Positions 9,018 to 17,141 of a stretch of DNA of 64,000 nt are shown here, piece by piece; within the stretch, counting starts at the first letter, position 1; each line of letters starts with the position of its first letter. Location: the NCBI RefSeq assembly GCF_009882985.1, contig NZ_WTUZ01000010.1:620352-684351 (forward strand), given 5' to 3'. Below the pieces are notes generated by a model. The model saw nothing but the letters and a program-made list of their open reading frames with translations, was not told the DNA's origin and did not search any database. This stretch comes from Paenibacillus silvestris. Its GTDB lineage: Bacteria > Bacillota > Bacilli > Paenibacillales > NBRC-103111. A program made the translations under genes and the position numbers.

Positions 9018-9262
9018 TAGCTGAACTACAGCTACTAGGCGGTAATTTAACAAAAGGAATGGGACTATGGCGTTCTGACAAGGAACTGGAGTCCTCTATT
9101 TTGGATAAAAATGGTTGTTTCTCTTTCTGAAAGGAACTACAGGCTCTTATTTGTCCTCCATGGAGTGTTGTTCAGGTGAAATCGGTAAAATAGCGGACTG
9201 TAGTTCCGCTTGCCTGTGAAGAATATACCTTTTCAATGAAATAGCGAACTGTAGTTCCTTGG
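9018..9262. repeat. intergenic cluster of GGAACTACAG/CTGTAGTTCC repeats
   Basis: No gene is visible in 9015-9347. The segment instead holds five variants of one word in both orientations: near 9018, 9082 (GGAACTGGAG then TCCTCTATTTT), 9131 (GGAACTACAG then GCTCTTATTT), 9187 (AAATAGCGGACTGTAGTTCCG) and 9240 (AATAGCGAACTGTAGTTCC). Inverted pairs could fold into a large stem. This resembles a dispersed intergenic element; genome-wide copy number cannot be judged here. Confidence 0.55.
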
Positions 9263-9287
9263 AAGCTGCAAAAACATGAAGGATTCA

Positions 9288-9340
9288 AAAAAAGCTGTAC
9301 ACCCGCCTTCTCCATTGAGAAAGCTAGTGTACAGCTTTTT
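9288..9340. terminator. bidirectional terminator between tetR and MFS genes
   Basis: AAAAAGCTGTACAC pairs with GTGTACAGCTTTTT across a 24-base loop, giving A- and T-runs on both sides. It can stop both convergent transcription units. Confidence 0.85.
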
Positions 9341-9347
9341 ATTGGTG

Positions 9348-10520
9348 CTAAGCCGTTTGCTGTTGAACCCGCGTCTGACGATCAACAAGCACGAAGCGCT
9401 GCAGCAGCAGAATCGCCGCCAAGCAAAGCACGCCGCCGATAATAAACGGCAAGGAATGCGCGATGGCGAACACCGCTCCGCCAAGTAGCGGGCCCGCGAT
9501 GCGGCCCAGGCTGTCCATGGAGGAGCTGAGGCCCGTCGCGACGCCTTGTCCCACTTTCGTACGCTGCGTAATCAGCGACGTCACACAAGGGCGTATCAGC
9601 GCGTTCCCGGCGCCGAATACGGACAAGTAAATCGCAGCGGTGACAACGCTGCTGGAGTACAGCAGCAGGAAGAAACCAGCTGCTGAGAGCAATAAGCCGA
9701 TGCCAATCACTTTCTGCTCGGCACCCTGTTTGACCAAGCGGCGAACGACACCGCCTTGGATCAAGGCGCCAACGATGCCGCTGGCAAGGAACATCATGCC
9801 GATATCAAATGGCGTTGCGCCGATCTTGTCCATTTGGTAATACTGCAGCGTCGCTTCTAGGCCAGCGAGTGTAAATGAAACGAAAAAGGATAACACATAC
9901 AAATACTTGGATGCTCCAGAGAATGCTTTCCACCTCGATGGAGCCTTCTCCTTCACTGAAGTTCGCTTATTCGCTGGCAGCGACTCCGAGAGGATCGCAA
10001 AAGCAAAAAGGAACGAGGCAAACGCCAGGATTGAAGCTGCGAAGAAAGGCACGTAAGTCCCCCAACGGCTTAGAATCCCTCCAATCGCGGGCCCGAAGAT
10101 AAAACCTAAACCGATCGACATGCCCACCATTCCCATGCCTTTCGTCCGATTCTCGGCCGTTGTAATGTCCGCCACGTAAGCAACAGCGCAGGCCGTTGCA
10201 GCTCCTGAGAATAAGCCCCCCAAGATGCGAGACACGTACATGATCCACAAATGTCCGTCCGCGAATCCAAAAATCAGAAAGCTAATACTAAAGCCCAGCA
10301 AGCCAATTAAGATAATCGGTCTGCGTCCAATACGATCCGAGAGCGCGCCCCAAATCGGAGACATCAGGAAGGAAGCCGCAGAGTAAACCGATAGCAACAA
10401 CGCGTTATGATACTCAGAGCCGGCTCCTTTGACTACTTCCGGCAGGATGGGAATGATAATGCCAAAACCTACGAAAATGGTCATCAACAACAGCATGATG
10501 ATTCCAATCTGTTTATTCAT
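9348..10520 (-). CDS. MFS transporter, DHA1 family (TetA/multidrug-like)
   Basis: A 390-residue, 12-segment major facilitator. Motif A appears as GALSDRIGRRP in the loop between segments 2 and 3, and the fifth segment carries GMSIGLGFIFGPAIGG, the antiporter motif C typical of proton-driven drug exporters. The start is the ATG at 10520, preceded by GGAGGC; a longer frame would run into the upstream gene. It is the second gene of a tandem MFS pair (34-bp gap). Probable drug:proton antiporter; substrate not deducible. Confidence 0.9.
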   Translation of the reverse strand: MNKQIGIIMLLLMTIFVGFGIIIPILPEVVKGAGSEYHNALLLSVYSAASFLMSPIWGALSDRIGRRPIILIGLLGFSISFLIFGFADGHLWIMYVSRILGGLFSGAATACAVAYVADITTAENRTKGMGMVGMSIGLGFIFGPAIGGILSRWGTYVPFFAASILAFASFLFAFAILSESLPANKRTSVKEKAPSRWKAFSGASKYLYVLSFFVSFTLAGLEATLQYYQMDKIGATPFDIGMMFLASGIVGALIQGGVVRRLVKQGAEQKVIGIGLLLSAAGFFLLLYSSSVVTAAIYLSVFGAGNALIRPCVTSLITQRTKVGQGVATGLSSSMDSLGRIAGPLLGGAVFAIAHSLPFIIGGVLCLAAILLLQRFVLVDRQTRVQQQTA

Positions 10521-10554
10521 GATGCTTATGAGCCTCCAAACCAAACATTTTCCC

Positions 10555-11796
10555 TTATCGTACCATACCTTTTTTGGGGATGGAAATGAACATTTGAAGA
10601 ACAAGTAACAGTACGAGGACTGAACCGCTCATCAAAAATGGCGCATGGTAGCCATAGACATCCCATAGCTTGCCGGAAACGATCGGCCCGATAATCATGC
10701 CAAGCCCTTCAATCGTTAGAAAGAAGCCCCATACAGCCCCTCTCTTCTCAGGGGGTATGGCCGAAGCAATCAGCGCATTCCAGGACGGTATGATAAAAGC
10801 GTAGCCAACTCCAAGCAGGGCAACCAATACATACAGTATGGTCATAGACTTGGCATATGTAAACAGTAGCAGAGCTGCAGCGCTTATGGTGAAACCCGTG
10901 ATCAAAAACGGACGTATGCCGCGGCGGTCCACCCATTTCCCCATGGGTACTAAACATATGACCGTAACAGCTCCTCCTGCAACCAGAAACATGCTGTATT
11001 CAAAGGAGGAAAGCTTAAGCACCTCTTTTGCATACAGAGTCAGAATAGGTGTCAATATGCCGAGAGCAAACGTCTGTGCGAACATAGCGGGAAACATGAG
11101 TGGGCTAACAGACAGTGATCGCCTTACTTCACCTAGATAGGCCGAAACTCGCTCAACGAGTGGAGCTTTCTCAGGTTTAGCGTGTGTTACTGCCTTCTCT
11201 ATCCCCACTGAACTTTTCCGAGGCAGCATTAGCGCTACGAGCACTACAACTGTCATGCATGCGATCAATAAACGAAATGCAATCGTGTACCGATTTTCAC
11301 CTACAAAAAAGTTAATGGCCACCGGCCCAAGACCAACGCCCGATAACCATGCCATATAAACAACGCTCATGATCGTCGCCTTGCCATCCTCCCCTGCCAC
11401 TTCCGTCGTCCCTGTAATCACGCATGGCCATAGCGGGGCTGTACCAAAGCCAAGCAGCGTGCAGCCGACAATCATCCAAATATATTGGGAAGTTGTTGCC
11501 ATAAGGATGACAGAAACAAAGGTCAACAGCACACCTGTGAGCATAGTTGTACGATAACCGAGCTTATCAATGATCCAGCCGACAGGCGTGCGCAGCACAT
11601 TATCGCCAATATATTGAGCCGCAAGCGTCCATCCAATGATAAAGGCCGAAGCCCCGAGCCCTGTTTTCATGTAGACCGGCAATATCGTAATTAGCAGTGC
11701 GCCCTTCACAAATTCGACGATAAACATAATAATTAACAATTCGATCACAAATGGGGAAAACAGCTGGTTTTTCCGCCATTTTTGCAACAAAATCAT
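10555..11796 (-). CDS. MFS transporter
   Basis: A 413-residue, 12-segment major facilitator. Motif A-like loops are present in both halves (PVGWIIDKLGYR and GKWVDRRGIRP). The central loop near residues 200-225 is charged. The start ATG at 11796 follows AAGGAG with 7-bp spacing. It is first in a two-gene unit with the DHA1 transporter and divergent from speA across 170 bp. Its sequence differs clearly from its neighbour, so this is not a recent tandem duplication. Substrate unknown. Confidence 0.9.
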   Translation of the reverse strand: MILLQKWRKNQLFSPFVIELLIIMFIVEFVKGALLITILPVYMKTGLGASAFIIGWTLAAQYIGDNVLRTPVGWIIDKLGYRTTMLTGVLLTFVSVILMATTSQYIWMIVGCTLLGFGTAPLWPCVITGTTEVAGEDGKATIMSVVYMAWLSGVGLGPVAINFFVGENRYTIAFRLLIACMTVVVLVALMLPRKSSVGIEKAVTHAKPEKAPLVERVSAYLGEVRRSLSVSPLMFPAMFAQTFALGILTPILTLYAKEVLKLSSFEYSMFLVAGGAVTVICLVPMGKWVDRRGIRPFLITGFTISAAALLLFTYAKSMTILYVLVALLGVGYAFIIPSWNALIASAIPPEKRGAVWGFFLTIEGLGMIIGPIVSGKLWDVYGYHAPFLMSGSVLVLLLVLQMFISIPKKGMVR

Positions 11797-11879
11797 GTGA
11801 TTTCTCCTTATTTGGACGTATTTTAACAAGTATTGTTAGTTTTTCCCCAATTAGCACAAACTATTTTCAAAAAATTAGC

Positions 11880-11907
11880 TTGCATGAAATCTCTAGTTTG
11901 ATATACT
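11880..11907 (+). promoter_or_regulatory. sigma-A promoter of speA
   Basis: TTGCAT (11880-11885) and TATACT (11902-11907) with a 16-bp spacer, 59 bp before the GTG start of speA. Confidence 0.55.
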
Positions 11908-11966
11908 CATTTTGTTTGTTGCATCTTTCGACAAGCAATCCACGATAGAAGGGAAGCGATAATCAG

Positions 11967-13436
11967 GTGGATCATACCCGTACCCCCCTGTTCACTGCAT
12001 TGCTCGAGCATGCTGAAAAAAATCCGATTCAGTTTCACATTCCTGGCCACAAAAAAGGAGTCGGCATGGACCCGGAGTTTCGTTCCTTTATTGGGGACAA
12101 TGCCCTGTCCATCGACCTCATCAATATAGCACCGCTGGATGATCTCCATCAACCGATGGGTGTCATTGAGGAAGCCCAGAAGCTGGCTGCGGACGCCTAT
12201 GGTGCAGACCATACGTTCTTCTCCGTACAAGGGACAAGTGGAGCCATCATGACGATGATTATGACGGTCTGTTCCGAAGGCGATAAAATTATCGTTCCGC
12301 GAAATGTACATAAATCCGTTCTTGCCGCGATTATTTTCGTCGGCGCTAAGCCGGTATTTATCCAGCCCGCACGTGACAAAAACTTAGGAATCGACCATGG
12401 TATTCCAACCCGTTCTGTCCGCAGAGCGCTTGAGAAGCATCCTGATGCCAAAGCTGTATTAGTTATCAATCCAACTTATTATGGTGTATGTACGGATCTA
12501 AAAGAGATCGTTGATCTGGTGCACAGCTATAACATGCCTGTCCTTGTTGATGAAGCGCATGGCGTGCTCATTCACTTCCATGACAAGCTACCAATGTCCG
12601 CTATGGAAGCAGGCGCCGATATGGCAGCAACAAGCGTTCATAAGCTAGGTGGATCCATGACACAAAGTTCCGTCTTGAATGTGAAAGGCAATCGCGTAAA
12701 TCCTAAGCGGATCCAAACGATTATCTCCATGTTAACGACGACTTCTACGTCTTATATCTTGCTAGCTTCGCTAGATACAGCGCGCAGGCATTTAGCTTTG
12801 AATGGCACTGAAATGGCGGAACGTACAATTGCCCTTGCTCAGTACACCAGAAAGCAAATCAATGAAATTGAGAACCTTTACTGCTTCGGGGAAGAAATTC
12901 TAGGCGGAGAAGCTACTTTTACTTATGATCCGACGAAAATATGTGTCCATGTACGCAAGCTTGGGATCACGGGCTTCGAAGTCGAGAATTGGCTGCGTGA
13001 GCACTACAATATCGAAGTCGAAATGAGTGATATGTACAACATCCTCTGCCTCGTTACACCGGGTGATACGCCAGAGAACATTGAGATTCTACTAGAAGCT
13101 CTGCGCAAACTCTCGCATATGAATGACGACGTTGTCGAGGTCAAAGAGGTTGTTATTAAAGTCCCTGCTATTCCTCAATTAACGCTAACGCCGCGTGATG
13201 CTTTCTATGGCGAGACCGAAATTCTGCCGTTCAAAGATTCCGCCGACCGTATCATCGCTGAATTCATCTATGTATATCCACCGGGAATTCCGATTTTACT
13301 TCCAGGTGAAGTCATCACGCAAGAACTTATTGATTACATCGTCGAGCATGTTGAGGTTGGACTTCCAGTCAAAGGCCCTGAGGATCGCAGTGTTCAAAAT
13401 GTCAAGGTTATCGTTGAGACACAAGCGATATTCTAG
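11967..13436 (+). CDS. speA: arginine decarboxylase (Orn/Lys/Arg decarboxylase class, Bacillus SpeA type)
   Basis: A 489-residue PLP enzyme of fold-type I, predicted to decarboxylate arginine to agmatine for polyamine synthesis. Landmarks are the N-terminal FHIPGHKKGVGMDPEF, the cofactor-stacking SVQGTSGA, the Asp/His of VLVDEAHG, and the Schiff-base Lys in TSVHKLGGSMTQSS. Length and sequence match Bacillus SpeA closely; lysine decarboxylase activity is the main alternative in this family. The start is GTG at 11967 after GAAGGGAAG. It is probably monocistronic, with the DUF1885-like gene 85 bp downstream having its own promoter. Confidence 0.93.
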   Translation: MDHTRTPLFTALLEHAEKNPIQFHIPGHKKGVGMDPEFRSFIGDNALSIDLINIAPLDDLHQPMGVIEEAQKLAADAYGADHTFFSVQGTSGAIMTMIMTVCSEGDKIIVPRNVHKSVLAAIIFVGAKPVFIQPARDKNLGIDHGIPTRSVRRALEKHPDAKAVLVINPTYYGVCTDLKEIVDLVHSYNMPVLVDEAHGVLIHFHDKLPMSAMEAGADMAATSVHKLGGSMTQSSVLNVKGNRVNPKRIQTIISMLTTTSTSYILLASLDTARRHLALNGTEMAERTIALAQYTRKQINEIENLYCFGEEILGGEATFTYDPTKICVHVRKLGITGFEVENWLREHYNIEVEMSDMYNILCLVTPGDTPENIEILLEALRKLSHMNDDVVEVKEVVIKVPAIPQLTLTPRDAFYGETEILPFKDSADRIIAEFIYVYPPGIPILLPGEVITQELIDYIVEHVEVGLPVKGPEDRSVQNVKVIVETQAIF

Positions 13437-13458
13437 CGTTTTGAGTGATAGGAAGTTA

Positions 13459-13487
13459 TTGTAAAACCGTTTACATGATGCTATGAT
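13459..13487 (+). promoter_or_regulatory. sigma-A promoter of the 13522 gene
   Basis: TTGTAA (13459-13464) and TATGAT (13482-13487) are separated by exactly 17 bp, 34 bp before the start codon. Confidence 0.6.
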
Positions 13488-13521
13488 GTTGGTGATGTTT
13501 AGCGAATGAGGTGAACAAGGA

Positions 13522-13941
13522 ATGGCTCAAAGCGCTTATATAAAATTCGTAACAGGTTCCCAAGTATCCGCACTCACCTTGGATGAACTGAAGGACAAGC
13601 TTCTGCATTACCGTGAGCAGCTCAGTCTAACAGCCAAGCAGCTTGGCTGGGAATATGATGAGGCCGGATTCCCTTATACCATTGAGACGAAGCCGGAAGG
13701 CGAAGGAAAATGGTTCTATCTGAAAGGTATCAATCCTTTATACAAATATATTGTGATTGGTGTCGGCAGTGAGAAGAATCAAGAGGAAGATCGGCATTAT
13801 GTCCAAGTTGTATTGCCTGACGACGCCACACATGGCGACAAGAGCAAAGGCAATGAGTTCTGCAAATACCTTGGTAAACTGCTGAAAGCTGAACTTCATC
13901 TATTTAATGGCAGAATCATGTACTTCAATCCTCGAAAATGA
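13522..13941 (+). CDS. DUF1885-like small cytosolic protein
   Basis: A 139-residue soluble protein without signal peptide or membrane segment. It opens with SAYIKFVTGSQVSALTLDEL and has a conserved-looking WEYDEAGFPYTIE segment near residue 50. From memory this agrees with the DUF1885 family of Bacillus and Paenibacillus, but I am not certain of the family name. No catalytic motif is seen. It has an AATGAGGTG ribosome binding site and is followed by two strong terminators, so it is monocistronic. Confidence 0.75.
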   Translation: MAQSAYIKFVTGSQVSALTLDELKDKLLHYREQLSLTAKQLGWEYDEAGFPYTIETKPEGEGKWFYLKGINPLYKYIVIGVGSEKNQEEDRHYVQVVLPDDATHGDKSKGNEFCKYLGKLLKAELHLFNGRIMYFNPRK

Positions 13942-13953
13942 AATCTTACACGA

Positions 13954-14004
13954 ACGGGGCTGTCCGAGAAGGTTAATTCCAACCTCCAGGACAGCCCCGT
14001 TTTA
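13954..14004 (+). terminator. rho-independent terminator after 13522-13941
   Basis: ACGGGGCTGTCC pairs with GGACAGCCCCGT, followed by TTTT. The perfect 12-bp stem is GC-rich. Confidence 0.9.
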
Positions 14005-14016
14005 TATCCATAGTGA

Positions 14017-14062
14017 AAAGGCTGCCCTACAGTAGATTACCTACTTCATGGGCAGCCCTTTC
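14017..14062 (-). terminator. terminator of the DUF1292 gene
   Basis: AAAGGCTGCCC pairs with GGGCAGCCCTTT. Read on the minus strand it ends in a T-run and lies just after the stop of 14076-14387. Confidence 0.8.
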
Positions 14063-14075
14063 TTATGTATAGCTC

Positions 14076-14387
14076 TTATTCTTCGCCTTCTTGAGCTACG
14101 ATTTCATTGTAAATGGTCACTACGCGTTCCCATTCTTCTTCATCCTCAATGTTGACTAAGAAAGCATCGTCGCCATCTTCCTCAACTCGGAAAATTACGC
14201 CGTCCGCTTCAGGATCATTGCGATCAAGCAATACTGCATAAGCTTGCTCTTGAGATTGGAAGGTATAAACCATAACCATCTCGTGCTCTTCACCGTTCTC
14301 GTCCGTTACGATAAAAACATCTTCCCCATGCTCGTGATCGTGGTCACAGTCCGGGCCGTGTACATGATCGTGCTTCTCATCGCTCAC
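14076..14387 (-). CDS. DUF1292 family protein (YrzB-like)
   Basis: A 103-residue, very acidic protein. The N-terminal 22 residues are unusually rich in His and Asp (HDHVHGPDCDHDHEHG) and could bind metal. The rest is a DUF1292 domain, with FIVTDENGEEHEM and a C-terminal EEEWERVV helix. Members are widespread in Bacillota, often near the yrrK/yrrL genes, with no defined role. The histidine-rich head is an addition relative to the short core of the family; metal binding is inference. Confidence 0.88.
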   Translation of the reverse strand: MSDEKHDHVHGPDCDHDHEHGEDVFIVTDENGEEHEMVMVYTFQSQEQAYAVLLDRNDPEADGVIFRVEEDGDDAFLVNIEDEEEWERVVTIYNEIVAQEGEE

Positions 14388-14478
14388 AGGCAGAACCTCA
14401 TTTCGTCGAATAATTACTTACGTAATCATCCTAACATTTTCATATTCAGAGGTCAAACCACTTTCTTATGAGCTTATC

Positions 14479-15099
14479 CTATTCGGATTGAATTTGCTTC
14501 TCGGAAACGACGGAATAATTGCTAGCGCCTGTCGCTTGCATCGCAAATTTAACAACATAAGTGCCCGCTTCGTCAAAGGATACGCCATACAAAGGCACTT
14601 TCAGCCAGAAAGATTCTTTGGAATCCGTGATCGATTTCACGACAGGTGTAACTACGCTCTTGCCGCTTGGCGATACGATGGAAACTTGGACAGAGTTAAT
14701 GCTTGTTTTCAAATTATCGACCTGTGCAAATACAATGAAATCCGCTTGCTTACCACGCTCAACAACGCCGAATGGAACAATAGCAGAATCTTTCCGCACT
14801 TCCGTTGTAAAGAACAAGTGCACGTTCGGTTTGTACAAATAGGCCGTCTTGTTGGAATTATCCCATTTCACCAACGCTTGCAAGGCATCGCTAACAGCGC
14901 GCAAAGGTAAAACAGTACTCCCTTCAACAATAAGTGGCGGAACGTCCGACTCCCCGAACTCCGATGTCGTATCGTTGACGACCAGACGTGCAATGTTGTA
15001 ACCCTTAAAATCCCCCCATATCGATGAGGCCACCACTGCAGCCGTGCTTAGAACAAAAAACACCAGCATCAACGTAAATATCCGCTGAACAACTTTCAT
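14479..15099 (-). CDS. exported protein with copper-amine-oxidase-N-like domain
   Basis: A 206-residue protein with an N-terminal membrane anchor or signal (about residues 5-28), then a stalk-type domain (PPLIVEGSTVLPLRAVSDAL, then VKWDNSNKTAYLY). Residues 105-205 are beta-rich and read like an immunoglobulin-like module (VQVSIVSPSGKSVVTPVV, then YVVKFAMQATG). It probably sits outside the cell. It shares the stalk domain with 3897-4751 but not the rest. Monocistronic; no enzyme motif seen. Confidence 0.78.
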   Translation of the reverse strand: MKVVQRIFTLMLVFFVLSTAAVVASSIWGDFKGYNIARLVVNDTTSEFGESDVPPLIVEGSTVLPLRAVSDALQALVKWDNSNKTAYLYKPNVHLFFTTEVRKDSAIVPFGVVERGKQADFIVFAQVDNLKTSINSVQVSIVSPSGKSVVTPVVKSITDSKESFWLKVPLYGVSFDEAGTYVVKFAMQATGASNYSVVSEKQIQSE

Positions 15100-15180
15100 T
15101 TTAAATAACCTCCAGCTCTCGTTAGTAAACTTTATGTCTGCATCTTTATACTCCGAAGGTTAAAAAGAGTTGCGATGATT

Positions 15181-16080
15181 TTATAATTTTGATAAAAATA
15201 ATAGAACACGCTGTTTATACGCCTCTGGCTGCAAATGATAGGACCCAACATGCCCCGCTTTTTGTGTAAGCCACAGCTCAAAAACGTCCGGATGCCGGCG
15301 CCACATCCCCTCACTATTCGACCATGGAATGGCATCGTCATCCTTGCTGTGTATGAAAAGAATTGGCCTAGGGTAAATACGGTCGACTGCAGCGAGCGCA
15401 TCTACATGACGGGGATTAATCCCGATCAACCTTGGCAAAATCCCCAATATCAGAGGTGTGAATGGAAACCTCGGCAGCTTCGACCACACCGGCAAATTAT
15501 CTCTCAAGTAAGGACTTAGCTGGCTAAAAGCACTATCCGTAATGACTCCCGCAACGGTGGATTCTTCCGCAGCCGCCAAAAGCGATGTGCTCCCTCCCAT
15601 TGAAAAACCCAGCAGGCAAATTTTACCAGGGACATGCTCCTGCACCCATTTAATTGCACCAAGCACATCCTGCTTCTCCAAGTAGCCCACGGTCGTCAAA
15701 TTGCCCTCGGAATTGCCCGAATTGCGAAAATCAAACATAAGTACATGATAACCTTCATCAACAATAGCCTTCGCTAAGGCAAGCGCCGGCAGTCCCTTCT
15801 CAAGTCGTGTACCCGCATACCCATGTGACATGATAACCGTCGTTGCCAACTCACCAGCAGGTGCGAAAGGAGATTTGAAAAACCATCCATCCAGCGCAAC
15901 ATCCTGCAACTGACTAGGAAATGTAATATCCTGCTTTTGCAAGCCGTATTGCTCTGGAAACTCATCGACGATCTTTCGTTTCGGATGTGTTAACTGCCAG
16001 CCAACATAGGTAGAAATACCTATCAAAATCAAGCCAATCGTCACGATTAGCGCGCCAATCAAATACCAAATCATCGCCAT
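15181..16080 (-). CDS. alpha/beta hydrolase with N-terminal membrane anchor
   Basis: A 299-residue protein. A hydrophobic segment at residues 4-28 anchors it. The hydrolase domain shows an HGY oxyanion motif (SHGYAGTR), the nucleophile elbow GFSMGGST, an Asp in HSKDDDAIP and the catalytic His in KAGHVGSYH. It belongs to the S33/BAAT-like group related to Bacillus YqkD. Substrate unknown, probably an ester or a cell-envelope compound. It is divergent from the MBL-fold gene at 16219. Confidence 0.88.
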   Translation of the reverse strand: MAMIWYLIGALIVTIGLILIGISTYVGWQLTHPKRKIVDEFPEQYGLQKQDITFPSQLQDVALDGWFFKSPFAPAGELATTVIMSHGYAGTRLEKGLPALALAKAIVDEGYHVLMFDFRNSGNSEGNLTTVGYLEKQDVLGAIKWVQEHVPGKICLLGFSMGGSTSLLAAAEESTVAGVITDSAFSQLSPYLRDNLPVWSKLPRFPFTPLILGILPRLIGINPRHVDALAAVDRIYPRPILFIHSKDDDAIPWSNSEGMWRRHPDVFELWLTQKAGHVGSYHLQPEAYKQRVLLFLSKL

Positions 16081-16218
16081 ATCATCACCTTAGATAAAAT
16101 AAAATAGGTAAGCATCGTACTTTAAGCTTATATGTCAGACATATAATGGTTGAAATCGAGCAACCTCCCATGCTACATTAGAAAAAGATGTTTTTTGTCG
16201 AAAAATGGGGGCGGCTGA

Positions 16219-16971
16219 ATGAGTTTGCAAATTCAAATGTTGGGAACCGGCAGTGCTTTTGCCAAAACATTTTATAATACAAGCGCATTAATCCGTTCAA
16301 ACGAATTGAATATACTCATCGACTGCGGTTCAACAACGCCAAGATCGCTTAACGACATACAAATACAACCCGATCAAATCGATGGCATCGTTATTTCACA
16401 TATTCATGCCGATCACGTTGGCGGATTGGAAGAAATGGCTTTCCGCTTATTATATGAAAGCAATCAGAAGAAAACAAAGCTGTACCTGACCAAAGCGATC
16501 GCAAACGTCTTATGGGAGAACACGCTGAAAGGCGGCATGTATAATCCGGAAGACGGTTATCATTCCCTCGAAGATTATTTTGACGTCATTGTGATTGAGG
16601 AACAAGTGCCTGTTGTCATAGGTCCGGGTTTAGCCATTGAACTTGTACCAACTCTGCATATTCCCCGCAAACCTAGCTATTCGCTGTTTATCAACGACCG
16701 CATCTTCTATAGCGCAGATACCCGTTTCAGCGAAGAACTGCTCCTTCACGAAGTCATTGATAAAAGAAACTGCCATACCATCTTTCATGATTGTCAATTA
16801 AGCGGCCAGGGCTTCATACACGCTACGCTCGAAGAATTGCTAACGTTACCAGAGCATATCCAGCAGCGGGTATACCTCATGCATTATGCTGACAACATGA
16901 GCGACTTCATTGGTAAAACCGGTCGCATGCAATTCGTTGTCCAGCACGAAATTATGGATCTTCCAGAATAA
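16219..16971 (+). CDS. MBL-fold metallohydrolase (RNase Z-like)
   Basis: A 250-residue metallo-beta-lactamase-fold protein. The zinc-binding motif reads ISHIHADHVGG near residue 65, an Asp ligand lies in YSADTRF, and a late His in LMHYADN completes the site. The N-terminus (MLGTGSAFAKTFYNTSAL) resembles RNase Z and related enzymes, but the exosite arm of true tRNase Z is absent and the protein is shorter. Activity (phosphodiesterase, arylsulfatase-like or lactonase) is not resolved. Confidence 0.88.
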   Translation: MSLQIQMLGTGSAFAKTFYNTSALIRSNELNILIDCGSTTPRSLNDIQIQPDQIDGIVISHIHADHVGGLEEMAFRLLYESNQKKTKLYLTKAIANVLWENTLKGGMYNPEDGYHSLEDYFDVIVIEEQVPVVIGPGLAIELVPTLHIPRKPSYSLFINDRIFYSADTRFSEELLLHEVIDKRNCHTIFHDCQLSGQGFIHATLEELLTLPEHIQQRVYLMHYADNMSDFIGKTGRMQFVVQHEIMDLPE

Positions 16972-16982
16972 ATGTTCATCAC

Positions 16983-17020
16983 GGAACCTTAGGACTCCAA
17001 TGCCCTAAAGGTTCTTTTTT
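16983..17020 (+). terminator. terminator after 16219-16971
   Basis: GGAACCTTAGG pairs with CCTAAAGGTTC (one bulged A), followed by TTTTTT. Confidence 0.75.
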
Positions 17021-17141
17021 CGTCGAAAATCCGTGTTTATTTCCTATTCTTTTTGCTTGAAAGCAGGATTTGGGTAAACAGACAGAGAACATGTCTCCAT
17101 AGTGCTAATACTGGACATCGTTACTTGCAGGAGATGATATT

